Below, in pieces: positions 23,730-35,605 of a DNA stretch of 64,000 nt (position 1 is the stretch's first letter; each line of letters opens with the position of its first letter). Below the pieces are notes generated by a model, which worked only from the letters and a program-made list of their open reading frames with translations, had not been told where the DNA came from and searched no databases. This DNA comes from Notospermus geniculatus (lineage: Eukaryota > Nemertea > Pilidiophora > Heteronemertea > Lineidae): the NCBI GenBank assembly GCA_002633025.1, contig NMRB01002008.1, forward strand, positions 11,497 to 75,496, read 5' to 3'. The position numbers and the translations under genes were made by a program.

Positions 23730-23922
23730 GTACATGATCCCCTTCTCATATTTTCCCCCTTTCTTGCAACCAATGTCAGGATCAATCCCGTTGATATAGC
23801 GGTGTGCATCGATAGTCTTCTGGGCAAGGTCATCATCGAAGAAGTATTTATTGGGGTCACAGTGGCACTTAGGAGCGAGAAATATACTCGAATACTTGTA
23901 TGTTACTCTCAGTGAAGGATAC
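23730..23922 (-). CDS. Isolated exon candidate, unknown protein
   Basis: On the minus strand a 193-base open segment is bounded by an acceptor (CTTCCCTTCCAG) and a possible donor (TAC followed by GTAACA). It encodes about 64 residues with a cysteine cluster (PKCHCDPNKYFFDDDL), a segment AQKTIDAHRYINGIDPDIGC and then a Lys/Gly-rich stretch. Composition and splice signals look like a real exon, but I do not recognise the family and found no partner exons in the window. It could also be a relic captured by a transposon. Confidence 0.35.
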
Positions 23923-24399
23923 CTGGAAGGGAAGCAGGTCACTGAATTACAAGTGAGGAAAAGAGTCCCATTCTTATATTCTTAACCCAATAGATCCACC
24001 TATTTTATGGCGGTATCGACATCTGGACACATGGAGGATTGTGGCGGTGCCGGCAGTAATTGGTGATTTTGATTTCTACATTAGAGGTGATGGGGATTTT
24101 TGTNTTGAATTTTTGACATCTGTGACCTAGGCAGGAAAGTACTTCTTGGTGTGTTCAGCTTTATCCTATCTGTCCTGATCCTTCATCATTCTCCATGAGA
24201 GTCACAGTTTCACACTTAACCACGGAGACTTATCACAGAGGTGAGCACAATGGCCCTGGCCATTTCATTCACTGTCCAACTCGAAGGTCAAGGTCAATAA
24301 CCTCGGATGCAGGCACAAATCAAATGGTCTCATGCGTTTGATAAAATCAATAAGTTCTGAAAGCGTACTCGAACTAGAGCATAGAACCGCCCGTCTCAT

Positions 24400-24480
24400 G
24401 AACGTCGCCGTAGTGTGGTGACAATCACTCATGCCTCTGATGCTGAGGATTGTGGGTTCGAGCCCCACTCCCGTCATGAT
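24400..24480 (+). other. tRNA-derived sequence (pseudo-tRNA or SINE head)
   Basis: A box-A-like GCCGTAGTGTGG and a perfect B box within a good T arm (GTGGGTTCGAGCCCCAC) are correctly spaced, and a TTTTTT pol III terminator follows directly. A loop reading CTCTGAT would place CTG in the anticodon position. The acceptor strands do not pair and the anticodon stem is poor, so this is not an intact tRNA gene. Confidence 0.45.
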
Positions 24481-25082
24481 TTTTTCCTTCGTTATTTTTA
24501 AATTATCCGTTTTTATTTTTCATTTTCTTCTTTTTTTCACTTTCTGCGATTGGAGTGGGATCCAAAAATGCATTTGATGGAGGCCGGGGTTCATCAATTT
24601 TTTCAAACAGCAGCGGCATCTTGTTTGTTCCAGGAAATACGGTGGAATTCCGCATTAAAAAACCACATCAGTGTCAAGATCGACTAATAAGAAGACCACC
24701 TCAGTTAGGAACTGGGGCTCCACATAGGCCTCCCGATCGATCCGCCTATCTTTCCAGGCAGTTTCTATGATCCTGCGTGTCATTTTATTCCTCCAATGTT
24801 GTACACCAGGAAAATGATGAAAAGAAAGAAATATTTCACTATTTCAAACCATATGAACAAAATTTATTCTTCATTTGAACCCTGAATGGTTTCCTCACAA
24901 TGAACGGTACCAATAAGACATTAGAATTTGTGCAAATTAGACGCGGCGTCATGCACAGATCCACGCCCGTTCGCCCGCAGCACAAAGTCCTGCGAAATTG
25001 ATGGCTGTCAATCTACAAACATTACATAGATATCTTTATCTATTTCTGATAAAATTATATACCGTACATTTTTTCCAGAACA

Positions 25083-25144
25083 ATGGCCAGGATGGATGTT
25101 TGTGCTGTACCATGCTGTGAAAATCACAGAAACAAACCAGATGA
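25083..25144 (+). pseudogene. ISL2EU-type transposase, THAP exon 1
   Basis: The ATG opens 20 codons carrying the first zinc ligands of a THAP domain (DVCAVPCCENH). The exon ends in GATGA before the donor GTACGT, phase 2. Joined to the acceptor ending at 25276 (TCATTTCAG) it continues in frame as KPDEHQKDYEG. THAP is a sequence-specific DNA-binding zinc finger found at the N-terminus of several eukaryotic DNA transposases. The gene as a whole is disrupted; see the following entries. Confidence 0.7.
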
Positions 25145-25276
25145 GTACGTGTCTCAGGTCAACAAAAAACTAAGCGGTGATCCCGCGGAGTCTGATATGC
25201 GATTTCTACTGCATTCGCTACTTTGATTTCAATCAATAACTGAACGAAAAACTACAACAATCTCTGGTCATTTCAG

Positions 25277-25634
25277 GCACCAGAAAGACTACGAGGGAAA
25301 CCAAATAACTTTCTTCTCGTTCACCATCGAGAACATTGTGAGATGGACGTCAGTAGTACGCAGACGGTGCACCAATTTCGTGAAAAAAGATCACCACCGA
25401 ATCTGCAGCAATCATTTTGTTTTCCGAAAGCCTACACCCAAATCTCCCTATCCCACTCTGTATTTGGATGGCTACTCCCAGGCAGCACATGAGGAAGCCA
25501 GGCGCGTAAGGAAGCGATGCCCCTGAGCCAGATGAAGCTGAAGATCGGGATACGGATACTGCTGAGGAACAGGAGGATGCGGTGCCACCCATTGAGGATC
25601 CGTTGGCCTATTCGGCCATGACGTTCGCTTGGCA
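25277..25634 (+). pseudogene. ISL2EU-type transposase, THAP exon 2 (frameshifted)
   Basis: Continues the THAP domain (ITFFSFT, then the closing ICSNHF ligands) and the basic linker. The frame stops with TGA at 25524-25526. A neighbouring frame immediately continues as a long acidic linker (DAPEPDEAEDRDTDTAEEQE), so a frameshift near 25515 is likely. At 25635 the coding sequence is cut by a MITE. It resumes past the insertion at 26381 with residues reading WLTKDSDVRSFSG and VFTDLFDLVAE, the segment that in related transposases precedes the catalytic domain. Confidence 0.7.
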
Positions 25635-26380
25635 CAGTGGGTTTTAACGGTAAGAAAGAGCAAAAAAAGATAATGCGATAAAACCTGTACCAGGTGTTGT
25701 CCAATACCATGGAGAATCGACACATGAAGAAACGAAAAAAATCTGTTGGGAAATTTTTGAGAAATATGTGTTTTTCGAATTCGTGTACATTTTCCTGTAC
25801 ATTTATGTATATACAAAGTATATGGCAAAGTCCTACCCGTAGTTTCTATTTTCAGCACATTTTCCATTAGATTACAGTTTTACGGGATTCTCCATGGAGC
25901 ACTTGAAAGAAACTACCCAGATCTATTTTAACAATTGAAATATCAAAACCTCAAAACTGGGTAGTTTGTCCCTTAAAATCCAATATTTGGTCAAAGTCCA
26001 ATAATAAGGGGTTAAAACAACCCCAGTAACAATTTGATATTTTATCAGCTGGAATTAATAAATTACGGTAATTTCCAGCTAGTGCACCATGGAGAACCCT
26101 GTAGAAGTTAAGTCGACTGCAAAATGTCCCGAAAATGGAAACTACGGGAAGGAATTTGGCATATACTTTGTATATACATAAATGTACACGAAAATGTACA
26201 CGAATTCGAAAAACACATATTTCTCAAAAATTTCCCAACAGATTTTTTTCGTTTCTTCATGTGTGTATTCTCCATGGTATTGGGTAACACCATGAATATA
26301 TATATATATTCATGGTAACACCTGGTACAAGTTTTATCGCATTATCTTTTTTTGCTCTTTCTTACCGTTAAAACCCACTG
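25635..26380. mobile_element. MITE with CAGTGGGTTTTAACGGTAAG ends, inside the transposase
   Basis: 746 bases with inverted arms of about 190 bases starting CAGTGGGTTTTAACGGTAAG and running through AGATAATGCGAT and CCATGGAGAATC. The right flank is TA, the left CA, compatible with a decayed TA duplication. It splits the THAP-transposase reading frame. A further single end of the same family lies at 58416. An AT-rich palindrome (CACCATGAATATATAT...) sits in the right arm near 26290-26316. Confidence 0.85.
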
Positions 26381-26640
26381 TATTGGCTGACTAAGGACAG
26401 CGACGTCCGCTCTTTTAGTGGTATCCCGAACGCTCAGGTTTTCACCGATTTATTTGACCTTGTTGCAGAGGATGGGCAAAATTTTACGATTTGGCAGGGG
26501 GACGCAAAACCTGTCCAAAACAAATCAGCACGTGGGAGAGCTCGTTCCTTGACTGTGGAACAGGGTTTTTTATGACGCTATTTAGACTGCGTCAAAATAC
26601 AACAGGATGTGTTCTGGCTGTTTTGTTTAGGCTTACTGGA
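26381..26640 (+). pseudogene. ISL2EU-type transposase, middle fragment
   Basis: The reading frame resumes after the MITE with WLTKDSDVRSFSG and VFTDLFDLVAEDG. After a frame disturbance near 26570 it is followed by a stretch like FFMTLFRLRQ, corresponding to the helical region before the DDE core. After about 26640 the similarity fades and the catalytic core does not follow. The equivalent downstream part is found at 34770-35391, on the far side of the Harbinger element. I infer a single element split by that insertion, but two separate copies are also possible. Confidence 0.5.
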
Positions 26641-27197
26641 TATAGCATAATCATAAAAAGCATAACATAATCGGGAGTACGCATTATTTCCATGCCCACC
26701 ATGACAGTGGCCTTGATTCCTAGTTTCTTGTCGTTGGGCTACGTGGTTGGTTGTCAGAGTGACGCCAGCACCTCTTGAGTCTTACAATTCATCATGGCTG
26801 TGCCCATACTAGTAGTTTGCCGCTTCGATGATTGAAATCGAGACAGAAGCCGAGAGTTTTTTAATTCATATGTGATAGCCTAAGAGATTCAGTGAAATGC
26901 AACATGCACATGCATCAAGTCGATGTCTAAATCAGTTAGCACTTAGATCGAATTTATGAACCAGGTCTGCATCATCGAGGCCAAACTCGTCCCCAGTGGG
27001 TTTACGTTACTACAACACCACTGGAAAGGGCTGACGACTTCAGGAATACTGCGCATGCGCAATATACTAATTTTGAGGCGAATCACGCCGAGGCTGGCAC
27101 CCGCGGCATGGATGATGTTCCCAACTAAACTATTCGTTTGAAATTGCTCTAATACTCAAACAACTTCGTGTTTTGGGGGTATTATATGGCTTTCTAG

Positions 27198-27737
27198 NNN
27201 NNNNNNNNNNNNNNNNNNNNNNNNNNNNNNNNNNNNNNNNNNNNNNNNNNNNNNNNNNNNNNNNNNNNNNNNNNNNNNNNNNNNNNNNNNNNNNNNNNNN
27301 NNNNNNNNNNNNNNNNNNNNNNNNNNNNNNNNNNNNNNNNNNNNNNNNNNNNNNNNNNNNNNNNNNNNNNNNNNNNNNNNNNNNNNNNNNNNNNNNNNNN
27401 NNNNNNNNNNNNNNNNNNNNNNNNNNNNNNNNNNNNNNNNNNNNNNNNNNNNNNNNNNNNNNNNNNNNNNNNNNNNNNNNNNNNNNNNNNNNNNNNNNNN
27501 NNNNNNNNNNNNNNNNNNNNNNNNNNNNNNNNNNNNNNNNNNNNNNNNNNNNNNNNNNNNNNNNNNNNNNNNNNNNNNNNNNNNNNNNNNNNNNNNNNNN
27601 NNNNNNNNNNNNNNNNNNNNNNNNNNNNNNNNNNNNNNNNNNNNNNNNNNNNNNNNNNNNNNNNNNNNNNNNNNNNNNNNNNNNNNNNNNNNNNNNNNNN
27701 NNNNNNNNNNNNNNNNNNNNNNNNNNNNNNNNNNNNN
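27198..27737. other. Assembly gap (540 N)
   Basis: An unbroken run of unresolved bases. Reading frames that appear to cross it are artefacts. Its true length is unknown. Confidence 0.99.
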
Positions 27738-27960
27738 TTGGATACAATAGGTTTTTGGTTTTGGCCCCCTGGAGTGGTGGCCAAGCCAAGAATTGAATTG
27801 GACCAAAACTCGGTGTCATTATATAGGTCATCTGACCAAGGGATAGAAATGTACCAAGTTTTAGATCAATAACCCCAATGTGCCCTGCTGACGGACGACA
27901 ACGACGGACATGACGGATGCTGCACCACCGTAAGAGCTCGCCAGGTAAGCTAATGATGGC
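27738..27960. repeat. Dispersed GGCCAAGCCAAGAATTGAAT / GACGGACGAC repeat
   Basis: Starts with GGTTTTGGCCCCCTGGAG, runs through GGTGGCCAAGCCAAGAATTG, 'ACCAAAACTCGGTGTCA' and ATGTACCAAGTTTTAGATCA to a GACGGACGACAACGACGGAC tract. It ends in AGCTCGCCAGGTAAGCTAA. The 3' part of the family recurs at 12270-12340 and 38815-38897. It looks like one dispersed element whose tail is a CGACGGA-rich tract followed by a GTGAGCTAA hairpin. Confidence 0.6.
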
Positions 27961-28154
27961 TTTTGATAAGGTGAATGATTGTAACACATTATAACATACA
28001 TACTGTAACTGAATAAGTTTGTGTTGTGAGAACAGTTTGTATAGACTGGTTCCCGGTCCCAAAATAGCTCTGACGGAGAAAGGGACCGGTATTGGGTGGC
28101 CATACTTGGCAGAAAGCTGCCACAATATAGCTGTGTTCACACCTAAAGTGTTGG

Positions 28155-28195
28155 GGCACCGTTTTACCGGGACCGTTCCCGGTAAAACGGTGCCC
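28155..28195. repeat. GC-rich palindrome near the Harbinger left end
   Basis: GGCACCGTTTTACCGGGA and its reverse complement are separated by 3-5 bases, giving a hairpin of about 18 bp. A motif like CATTCACACTGC just downstream resembles CATTCACACACTGC at about 34402, on the other side of the Harbinger genes. This may mark the subterminal regions of the element, but I could not define its exact ends. Confidence 0.5.
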
Positions 28196-28336
28196 CTCCC
28201 AACGGTATAAACGCGACCATTCACACTGCACTACAACGGTGTAGTCCCAACGTTTTAGGCGGCACTGCCATCTATGAACGAAAGTAGTAAATACCAGGTC
28301 GACGGGGCATCTGGGGTCAAGGTCGGCGTTTTCAAA

Positions 28337-29711
28337 ATGGCTGCGCCCATGGAACACGTCGAAAACATGCAAAATGATGATGAAAATCGAGATTTCAACG
28401 TCGATCATCGTAGGTTAGCCTTGCCGATGGTGTTTTTTGCGTGGTTTACCATGCAGAGGACGATTGCACGTCGACGAGAGCGTCGTAGGGCGGCTTATAT
28501 GCGGCTAGAAAGAGCGAGACGGAGAAGGGCCGTGTTATTGCAGCGTCAACGCATGGAGCTGATTATCCTATTGCTGATAGCCGTCACCCAAGATCTTGCT
28601 GCTCGACCCCCGCCACTCGGACGTCGGTTTTGGGTGAAACCTCGCCTCAGAATGTATTGGCAACACGTGTTGGACGGAGATCTGTGGGAGGAGGTTGATT
28701 GGCGGGAAAATTTGAGAATGTCAAGAGAGACATTTTTTCATTTATGTGAGCAACTTCGCCCAAGGCTCCATCGACAGGATACACGAATGAGACGAGCGCT
28801 TCGAGTTGATGAAAGACTGGCAATTACTTTATGGAAATTAGCAACATGCATAGAATATCGCACTCTGGGACAGCATTTTGGGGTTGGTCGCTCAACGATA
28901 TGTGTAATAATTCACGAAACATGTGCAGCAATTTGTGAACTGCTGCAGGCTTCCTATCTGAAGTTCCCTACAGGCAATCGAATGGTTACAACTATTGAAG
29001 GATTCGAACGGATATGGGGCTTTCCAAACTGTGCTGGGGCAATAGACGGTATGCATGTTCCTATACGAGCTCCAGTGGATCATGCAGCAGATTACTACAA
29101 CCGGAATAAGTACCATTCGATTGTTATGCAAGGGGTTTGTGACAGCAGGTGTTGTTTTACCGACATCTTCTTCGGATTTGCTGGGAGAGCCCATGATGCC
29201 CGTGTACTGGCTAACTCTACTCTATTTCATTTTGGTGAACAAGGAACTTTATTACCAAATCATCCTAGGAGAATCGGCGGAAACGACATTAATCCTGTCA
29301 TCATTGGTGATCCGGCATACCCCCTTCTGCCATGGCTTCTTAAACCGGCGGTTTGCCCATAGGGGGCAACTGAATCCAGCTCGTCAACGTCGTTTCAATT
29401 ACCGGCTCAGCAGAGCGAGAATGACCATAGAAAACTCCTTTGGACGACTCAAAGGACGTTGGCGATGCTTGCTGAAAAAGAGTGACTTCGAACTTGACAA
29501 AATTCATGACATAGTCCTTGCTTGTTGCATTTTGCACAATGTGTGTGAAATCCACAAACAGGCCTATAACAACCAATGGGATGCAGAAGTACGAGCAATT
29601 GAAGATCAGGAACCCCTTGGGATTGTTAATCAGAATGTAGATGTACCTGCAGATGTGGTTCAAAATGCCAATGACATAAGAGAATCATATGTTCGACATT
29701 TTGCTCATTAA
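28337..29711 (+). pseudogene. PIF/Harbinger DDE transposase (one frameshift)
   Basis: A nuclease of the HARBI1/DDE_Tnp_4 type that cuts and pastes its own element. I start it at the ATG at 28337 (AAAATGGCT); an in-frame ATG lies 63 bases earlier. A basic Arg-rich N-terminus is followed by a helix-turn-helix region (LGQHFGVGRSTIC). The catalytic triad is visible as GAIDGMH (nt about 29040), GDPAYPL (about 29308) and [13 protein letters not shown] (about 29430). The frame is lost at about 29345-29365 next to a GGGGG run: the first frame ends at TAG, and the rest, including the catalytic Glu, is in another frame through the stop at 29711. Total length is near the family norm of 400-450 residues. 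It converges with the Myb-like gene at 31976-34230, the usual two-gene Harbinger arrangement. Inactive as sequenced. Confidence 0.9.
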
Positions 29712-31975
29712 ATCACACTGACAGACTGGTGATGAAGTCCATGTCAACCTTCATTCAACATGGGCAAAATAACAACACAGGTCAGTGTTAAATAATCAAT
29801 GTCGCAGTTACCGGTACCTAATGATGTTGGGCAACTTGGTTCACTTTCCATGAGCCTTTTGTAAACCCAAGGTTGTGCTCAGTCATCTGGTAAATACTGT
29901 GGTTTGTGGCCTAATCATTGTGGTTACATATGGTATCTGTTTCACAGGTCAGGGTCCATATTCATAAACATACTTAAGTCAAAGTGTGATACTTATCTTT
30001 TGTGTTGAACAAAGGATAAGTGTCACACTTAGACTTAAGTAGTTTTATGAATATGGGCCCTGGCATTTTGTCCATGTTTAATGAAGGTTGACTTGGACTT
30101 TAGCAGATTATTCTTGCCCGAGTGATACAGCTCAAATCGTCCCACTTCTATCACCTGACATGCCTGAGTGTGTACATTGTAATAAATAATGGAATTTCTT
30201 CAGTGGTGAAAAGCTCATGCCGTATGGGACTTCACTTTGGTATAATGTAATCAGCCTCCTTTTGTGATGTGGCGTCTGGTTACCAAATGTATTGTTGCTG
30301 CTGTGTAAATATGATTTCACATCGGTTATTAGCTGGTAAAGCTTTGTGTAGAGTTGAAAATTGTTGCTGACAAGCAAATAGGGAGGGAGGTTTAGAATTC
30401 ATGACCGTATCATTTGAATAACTTTAAAGACAACATTACTTTTCATGTGAATTCTCATTTGAATGTATTGAAATCTAAACCTCCCTAATACCATTTTCTT
30501 GTCAATCAACCATAAGCCTTTGTGTACTGGTGTGCCATTTGAAACTAGGCACTTTTCATACAGTTGATTTGAAAAATGATATCCCAATGCTGGTAATTTA
30601 AATAATATAAAGGAAGTCAACCTCCAGAATTTTAGACAAATTTTTGGTCCCCAACGGGACATTTTTCAAACACTATGAAGATTCAGAACACACTGAGCTG
30701 AATGAGGAAGAATAGAGTCCAAGCTACACAATGGTTGCTCGACCCAGTGCATTGGTTGCTCGACCAATTTGTGTGGCTTGGACTCTATTCTTCCTAACTC
30801 TTGACAGGTCCTGTTTGTTATAGGATACAACATTCTGTATTCAGCTCAGTGTGTTCTGAATCTTCATAGTGTTGAGTGACAGTTGGGGACCGAAAATTGT
30901 CTAAAATTCTGGAAGTTGACTCCTTTATATTAGCATAGGTTGTGTTGACTTTTGTGCGTTTATTCTCTCTGTTAATTAAAATGGTTTTTAATGCTGAAAA
31001 GCTTCTGTTTGTCATTTTTTGTAGTTCACAACTGGAAGGGGTATCCATGTTTCAAAGAAGAGCAAGAATACCCGTAAGGAGTTGCTCCTTCTTCTCTAGC
31101 TTGTCCTTGGGCTGCACTGACTAGTGACTAGAAGGTCGATCGTTCAGGCAATGGTAACAAAATTAAAACCGTAATTCCAGCTGAAAATATAACTTTAATC
31201 TCAATGAATTTTCTATTGTGCACAGACAGACACTGACAAACATTAAAGGACCACTGTATTGCATCTTTCTTTTGACAGCCGGCGCCACCGTTGCCATTCT
31301 CCAATACTGTAGGTAAGCCTTTCGCCCCAGTGTTGGAGAATGCATGAATACACTACAATGCATGTAGTTGCATGCGTAGTTTTCCAAGTCTTCAATAGAG
31401 GTCGCCCTTAACGCCGGTGGGTGTAACGCCTGATTGGGAAGCAATACTGTGGTCTAGTACACGTATGTATGATGTAACTTGGCACAAAGAGGCATAGTAC
31501 AGTGGAACCTCCCTTAACGGACACCTCTGCCAGGAGGACACCTCTCTATTAAGGACACCAAACTTCAGTCCCAAATTGATCATTTCTATTCATTTTGACC
31601 TCTGTAATCAGGACACCTCTCAATTAAGGACAGCATTTGTCAGTCCCGAAGGTGTCCTTAATAGAGAGGTTCCACTGTACATTAAAAATGCTAAGTCAAT
31701 ATTGCAAAATGAAATTGCCCTGAAATGATTGGCAGGCATTACATAATAATACAGACAATACGAGTATGAAAAGTATCGCAAAAGTTTTGCAGCAGTTCAA
31801 AATATTGCAACAAGTTAATTAAATGCAGCAGTTAAAAATAATACAAGTCTCAGCAGTTCAAACTTTTTGACATGAAGTGCTCTCAATGCCTTACACGTAA
31901 AAAGTAAACAGATTCATATTACTGGTATCTAAGTACTGAATTATCTAAAACAAATGATACTTCCTGAGATGGTTA
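29712..31975. repeat. Foldback elements between the two Harbinger genes
   Basis: Holds several short inverted-repeat elements. 29946-30062 has GGTCCATATTCATAAA and TTTATGAATATGGGCCC ends. 30663-30880 has ATGAAGATTCAGAACACACT arms with an inner GGAAGAATAGAGTCCAAGC palindrome. 31500-31677 is listed separately. No exon is seen. A CAATATTGCAAMAA-like AT-rich stretch fills the end. These later insertions lengthened the Harbinger element. Confidence 0.6.
31500..31677. mobile_element. TA-flanked MITE with CAGTGGAACCTC ends
   Basis: A 178-base element with ends CAGTGGAACCTCCCTTAACG and AGAGAGGTTCCACTG, flanked by TA on both sides (31498-31499 and 31678-31679). The interior repeats GGACACCTCT and its complement. 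The CAGTGGAACCTC terminus and TA duplication fit the pogo/Tigger branch of Tc1/mariner. Confidence 0.8.
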
Positions 31976-34230
31976 CTATTCTTCAAGCAAACGGTAGGAC
32001 TCTGAGATGGCAGAAAACAAATTTCTACCATCACCATGATCACTGCTTCTGGCGTGTTCAGCGTTTCCTGGTTCAGACAGGGACACATTTGCACTCGCTG
32101 CAGATTGAGGGCTTTGGATGTGCGACGGTGTCCGGAAGAGCTGTGTTGGAGCAAGCCTACGTGAAGGGCCAGGAGATGGACTGCTGTCAACTGGGTGGTG
32201 GATCCCTACTGGTGACTGGAGAGGAGTCGACATCCCTTGGAAGCTACACATTGGCATGTTACATGGAGGTGATGGCTGAGGAGGGAACACAGTTGTTGGA
32301 AAATTCATCATTTGGCCCATCCCTGCAATAAAATACTTTAAATTAGAACTGAACAATAATTCATCCCGGGAAATACTGCAGTGTTGTGAGATGCTACCAG
32401 TATTTCAAATACAACCTATACACCTGGGCCCATATTCATAAAAACTTGCAACGTAGTTGGCTGCTAGTTGTGTACATTGGTCTGTACAAACTAGGTAATT
32501 TAGCAGGCAACTACGCCTATCAGGCTTTTATGAATATGGGTCCAGGTCTATCGAATAATGTTTCTTCACCAAAAATATTTCTTTTCATCAGTTTCTGAGA
32601 TTGTGTGTACATACATGTGTGTAAATCGCACTGCCACCCACCTGTATTATTATGCTGCCCAGTCATGTTAGAGAAGAACCCCATCATCATTCTCATCATA
32701 TTCATTTGATGCTCATTATCCTGGCGTCGAGCTTCAGCCTCAGCCTTAGCCATAGCAAGTTTTTCTTGCTCATCTTTGCGAATTTGTTCTTTGTTCAATT
32801 CCTTGTGCTGTGCAATCAGGTTCTCAACCAATGCAGTCATCTTGTCTGGATCAGCAGCTTTGCGCTTCCGACTTTTGTTCTTGTTAGAGAAATCTGAAAT
32901 GAGGTAACACTGATTGAATGCAGGCATACCAGGGTACCAGATACATTCATGAAATAAAAATTTAATTCATGAACAGGCCATTTGTTTAAACCTTTCCCAT
33001 GAGTGTACGGAAAACATCATTTGACATTTGGGCTACTTCATGATCTGACTTACCATTTGTAACCGTCTTTGCCTTAACAGCAGTTCCGTCAACTTTTTGG
33101 ATACCTTTATCTTTCAACCCTGGAAGTGGAAAAGAAGGTGAAAAAAGGGACATCTTTTTGCCAGTTCAGTTAGGCCTATATCACTGACATTGCACAATTC
33201 AAGAACATTACGAAACATGACAGAGCCAAGAATACAACGGACAGAGGTCAAATGAAATGAACGCGGTTATGAATGGTATGGTATTGCAACCCGGGATTGC
33301 AACTCACCACTAGGCCTAGCTGCAGACCCCTGGCTCTTTGGAGCATGAGCATTCCGAAGAGTTCCAGCATCAACCTGACCACCAATGTCATCACTGTCCT
33401 GGCCTGCAAATGATAGGCATGATAGGGCAGAGCCAGGCCTCGGTCTCATCAACAAGCTCATCATGATGTTCATCGTATGTATCGTCGACACCAGCACCCT
33501 CCCCAGTTTCTGGAGGACCTCCAGCTGTTCCCTGACCATCATCTTCAACGTCTTCATCATTCCAGGCTCCCAATACGAGATGTCACTGCCTCCATTCACT
33601 GTCTCAAACTGAGATGGGCAGTACTCTACGCCCCATTTTGAGATGGATTTTATCTCGTACTGAGATGATGTATTTTACTCAATGAACGGAAAGAATTGAT
33701 TTTTATCTCAAAGTGATGCATATTGTGTCTCATAACATGCAATAGAGGAACATAGTTTCATGAGGAGAAGATGAACTCTCAGAATGAGACAAATAACTGA
33801 CTCTAAACCAGTACTAGACGATATACGTCTCAGTTCGAAACAATTATTTTTTTCTGTGCATGCCAACTTCAGGCTCAGTGCCAATGGCAGCAACGTCAAT
33901 AACACGGACAGGGTTGGCCAGTGGTCGATTGCCCAGAATTTCGTCTAATATCTCAAAAACTCTTGGGACCGGTCGAGCACCGTGTCCAGATTCATTTTCA
34001 TTTTGTTTGGCTTGGTTGTATTCGTGCTTGAGGCCCTTTAGCTTCGCTCTGCACTGCTTGGCAGTTCGGTCATACCCACGCAATTGAAGCAGCTCCGCCA
34101 TTCGCTGGTATATTTGAGTGTTCCTTCGAACACCCTCTAACTGTGCTTCAATGTCCTCATCTCGCCAAATTTCCACTAATGCGAGGGTTTCACTTGGCCC
34201 CCAAGGTAATCCTCTCTGAACTGCCGCCAT
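31976..34230 (-). pseudogene. Harbinger Myb/SANT-like DNA-binding protein, five or more exons
   Basis: The accessory protein that, with the transposase, recognises Harbinger ends. Exon 1 (34230 down to about 33850) holds a trihelix/Myb-like domain with WGPSETLALVEIWRDEDIE and YDRTAKQCRAKLKGLKHEYN. Further exons in frame by phase are 33403-33308, 33119-33054, 32893-32642 (a Lys/Arg start KNKSRKRK, then a Gln/Glu/Met-rich probable coiled coil) and 32322-31976 (Pro/Ser-rich, ending LLEE). Every junction has GT-AG sites and phase 1 joins. Between exon 1 and 33403 an acidic region is present, but frames change near 33545. After GTEPEVGM in exon 1 the sequence runs into CACAGAAAAAAATAATTG, an end of another transposon family. 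So the gene is interrupted. Confidence 0.8.
32420..32552. repeat. Short foldback in a Myb-gene intron
   Basis: CTGGGCCCATATTCATAAA at the left pairs with TTTATGAATATGGGTCCAG at the right across about 130 bases. Same class as the element at 29946-30062. It lies between the last two exons of the Harbinger Myb-like gene. Confidence 0.75.
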
Positions 34231-34769
34231 TTGAAATTCAACAAATGATAAAATGTCACAAAAGAAATTGATCTAAACTGGTAAACAGCTCCAACATGTC
34301 CAAACACGCGTAGTTTTCTTTCCACGCCGAAAACAGGTAGGAAGTGACAACTTACGAAATGCGCATGCGCTGAACACATCGGTTCGGTTATATCGCTTTA
34401 GGCATTCACACACTGCGCTATAACGGTTCGAGTTAAATCGATTCAGCTGGAACGGTTTCCCAACGCTAAAAATGGCGATTTATCACCAACGGTCCCATAA
34501 CGATATAAGAAGGCTTTAGTATTTTGGTTCAAACCAAAGTTCTGGACCAATCAGAACTGCCGTTCTATCCAACATCATAACAAACACAATGCCGAAGCAG
34601 TATGAAAGGCCAGCACTGATTGGACAATGCATTTTCACCATAAATTCGAACCTAATTATGGCTAAATTTATACTTTATTTCCTCTCTTTTTCTAACATAT
34701 GATGGTGGCTTTGGGGATTGTATGGCTTTAAGGTGTCAGAATCCACTATATACAGACATTTTTTACATG

Positions 34770-35391
34770 GATCCGTATTCTGCGGCAAGTTTTGGATTTT
34801 TTGATTTTCTGGCCTAGTAAAAAGACTGTACGCAAAAATATGCCACTTGCATTTCGAAAGTGGTTTCCTCGGTGCCGCTGCATCATTGACTGTTCAGAAT
34901 GCTTTTTGGAGAAACCACAAAATCTGGCTACTGCGTCCCTATGCTGGTCAAACTACAAACACCATTATACTATTAAATTCTTAGTTGCCATTTCACCGGA
35001 TGGAATGATTGTCTATATTTCACAATCCTATGGGGGGAGAACAACTGATAAGGCCATCATTCGCGATTGCGGCTTCCTCAACCAAATCGAGCCAGGAGAT
35101 GAGGTGATGGCCGACCGCGGTTTCAAGGTTAGGGATGATCTCCTAGCCATGAATGCTGACCTGGTGATACCACCTAGCTGTGCGAAAGACATCCAGATGA
35201 GCACGACTGATGTCAGACTCACGAACAAAATAGCCAATGTACGAATTTAAGTGGAAAACGCAATTAGACGAATGAAAGTTTTCCGTATCCTGTCCGATGA
35301 AATTCAGATATCTCTTGTGGACTCGATGGACGACATCATCTTCATATGCGCTGCTTTGTGCAACCTCCAGCCGCCTCTAGCAGAAGACTGA
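34770..35391 (+). pseudogene. ISL2EU-type DDE transposase, catalytic part (nonsense)
   Basis: A fragment of the DDE_4-type transposase usually coupled to a THAP domain. Recognisable blocks are WPSKKTVRKNMPLAF, CRCIIDCSECFLEKP (first Asp), CWSNYKHHYTIKFLVAISPDG, YGGRTTDKAI, GDEVMADRGFKV (second Asp) and, after a TAA at 35248-35250, VENAIRRMKVFRIL (catalytic Glu) to the natural-looking end LCNLQPPLAED at 35391. The TAA is in frame and both sides are in one frame, so a single nonsense change has broken it. The N-terminal THAP part is not adjacent; a candidate lies at 25.1-26.6 kb. Confidence 0.8.
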
Positions 35392-35605
35392 AGGTGGTGG
35401 TGGCATGTCATAGGTAACACGATGTCTCACAAACATTCACTGATTTAATAATGTATACCGGTATATCAAAGACTCGCATGAACAGACACGTCGGCGACTG
35501 ACTTCAACAAGAAAGAGCGTGAGCAAGTGTTGAAACGGAAAGCTGTAAATACTGAAAATATTCCATTCCACGAAAATGTTCCATTTGGTATATTAATCAA
35601 TATGT

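Noticed and set aside
24400-24480. Functional tRNA gene
   Set aside because: B box and terminator are good but the acceptor and anticodon stems do not pair.
27130-28224. Long open frames on both strands across the N run
   Set aside because: They exist only because unknown bases carry no stops; 540 of the bases are N.
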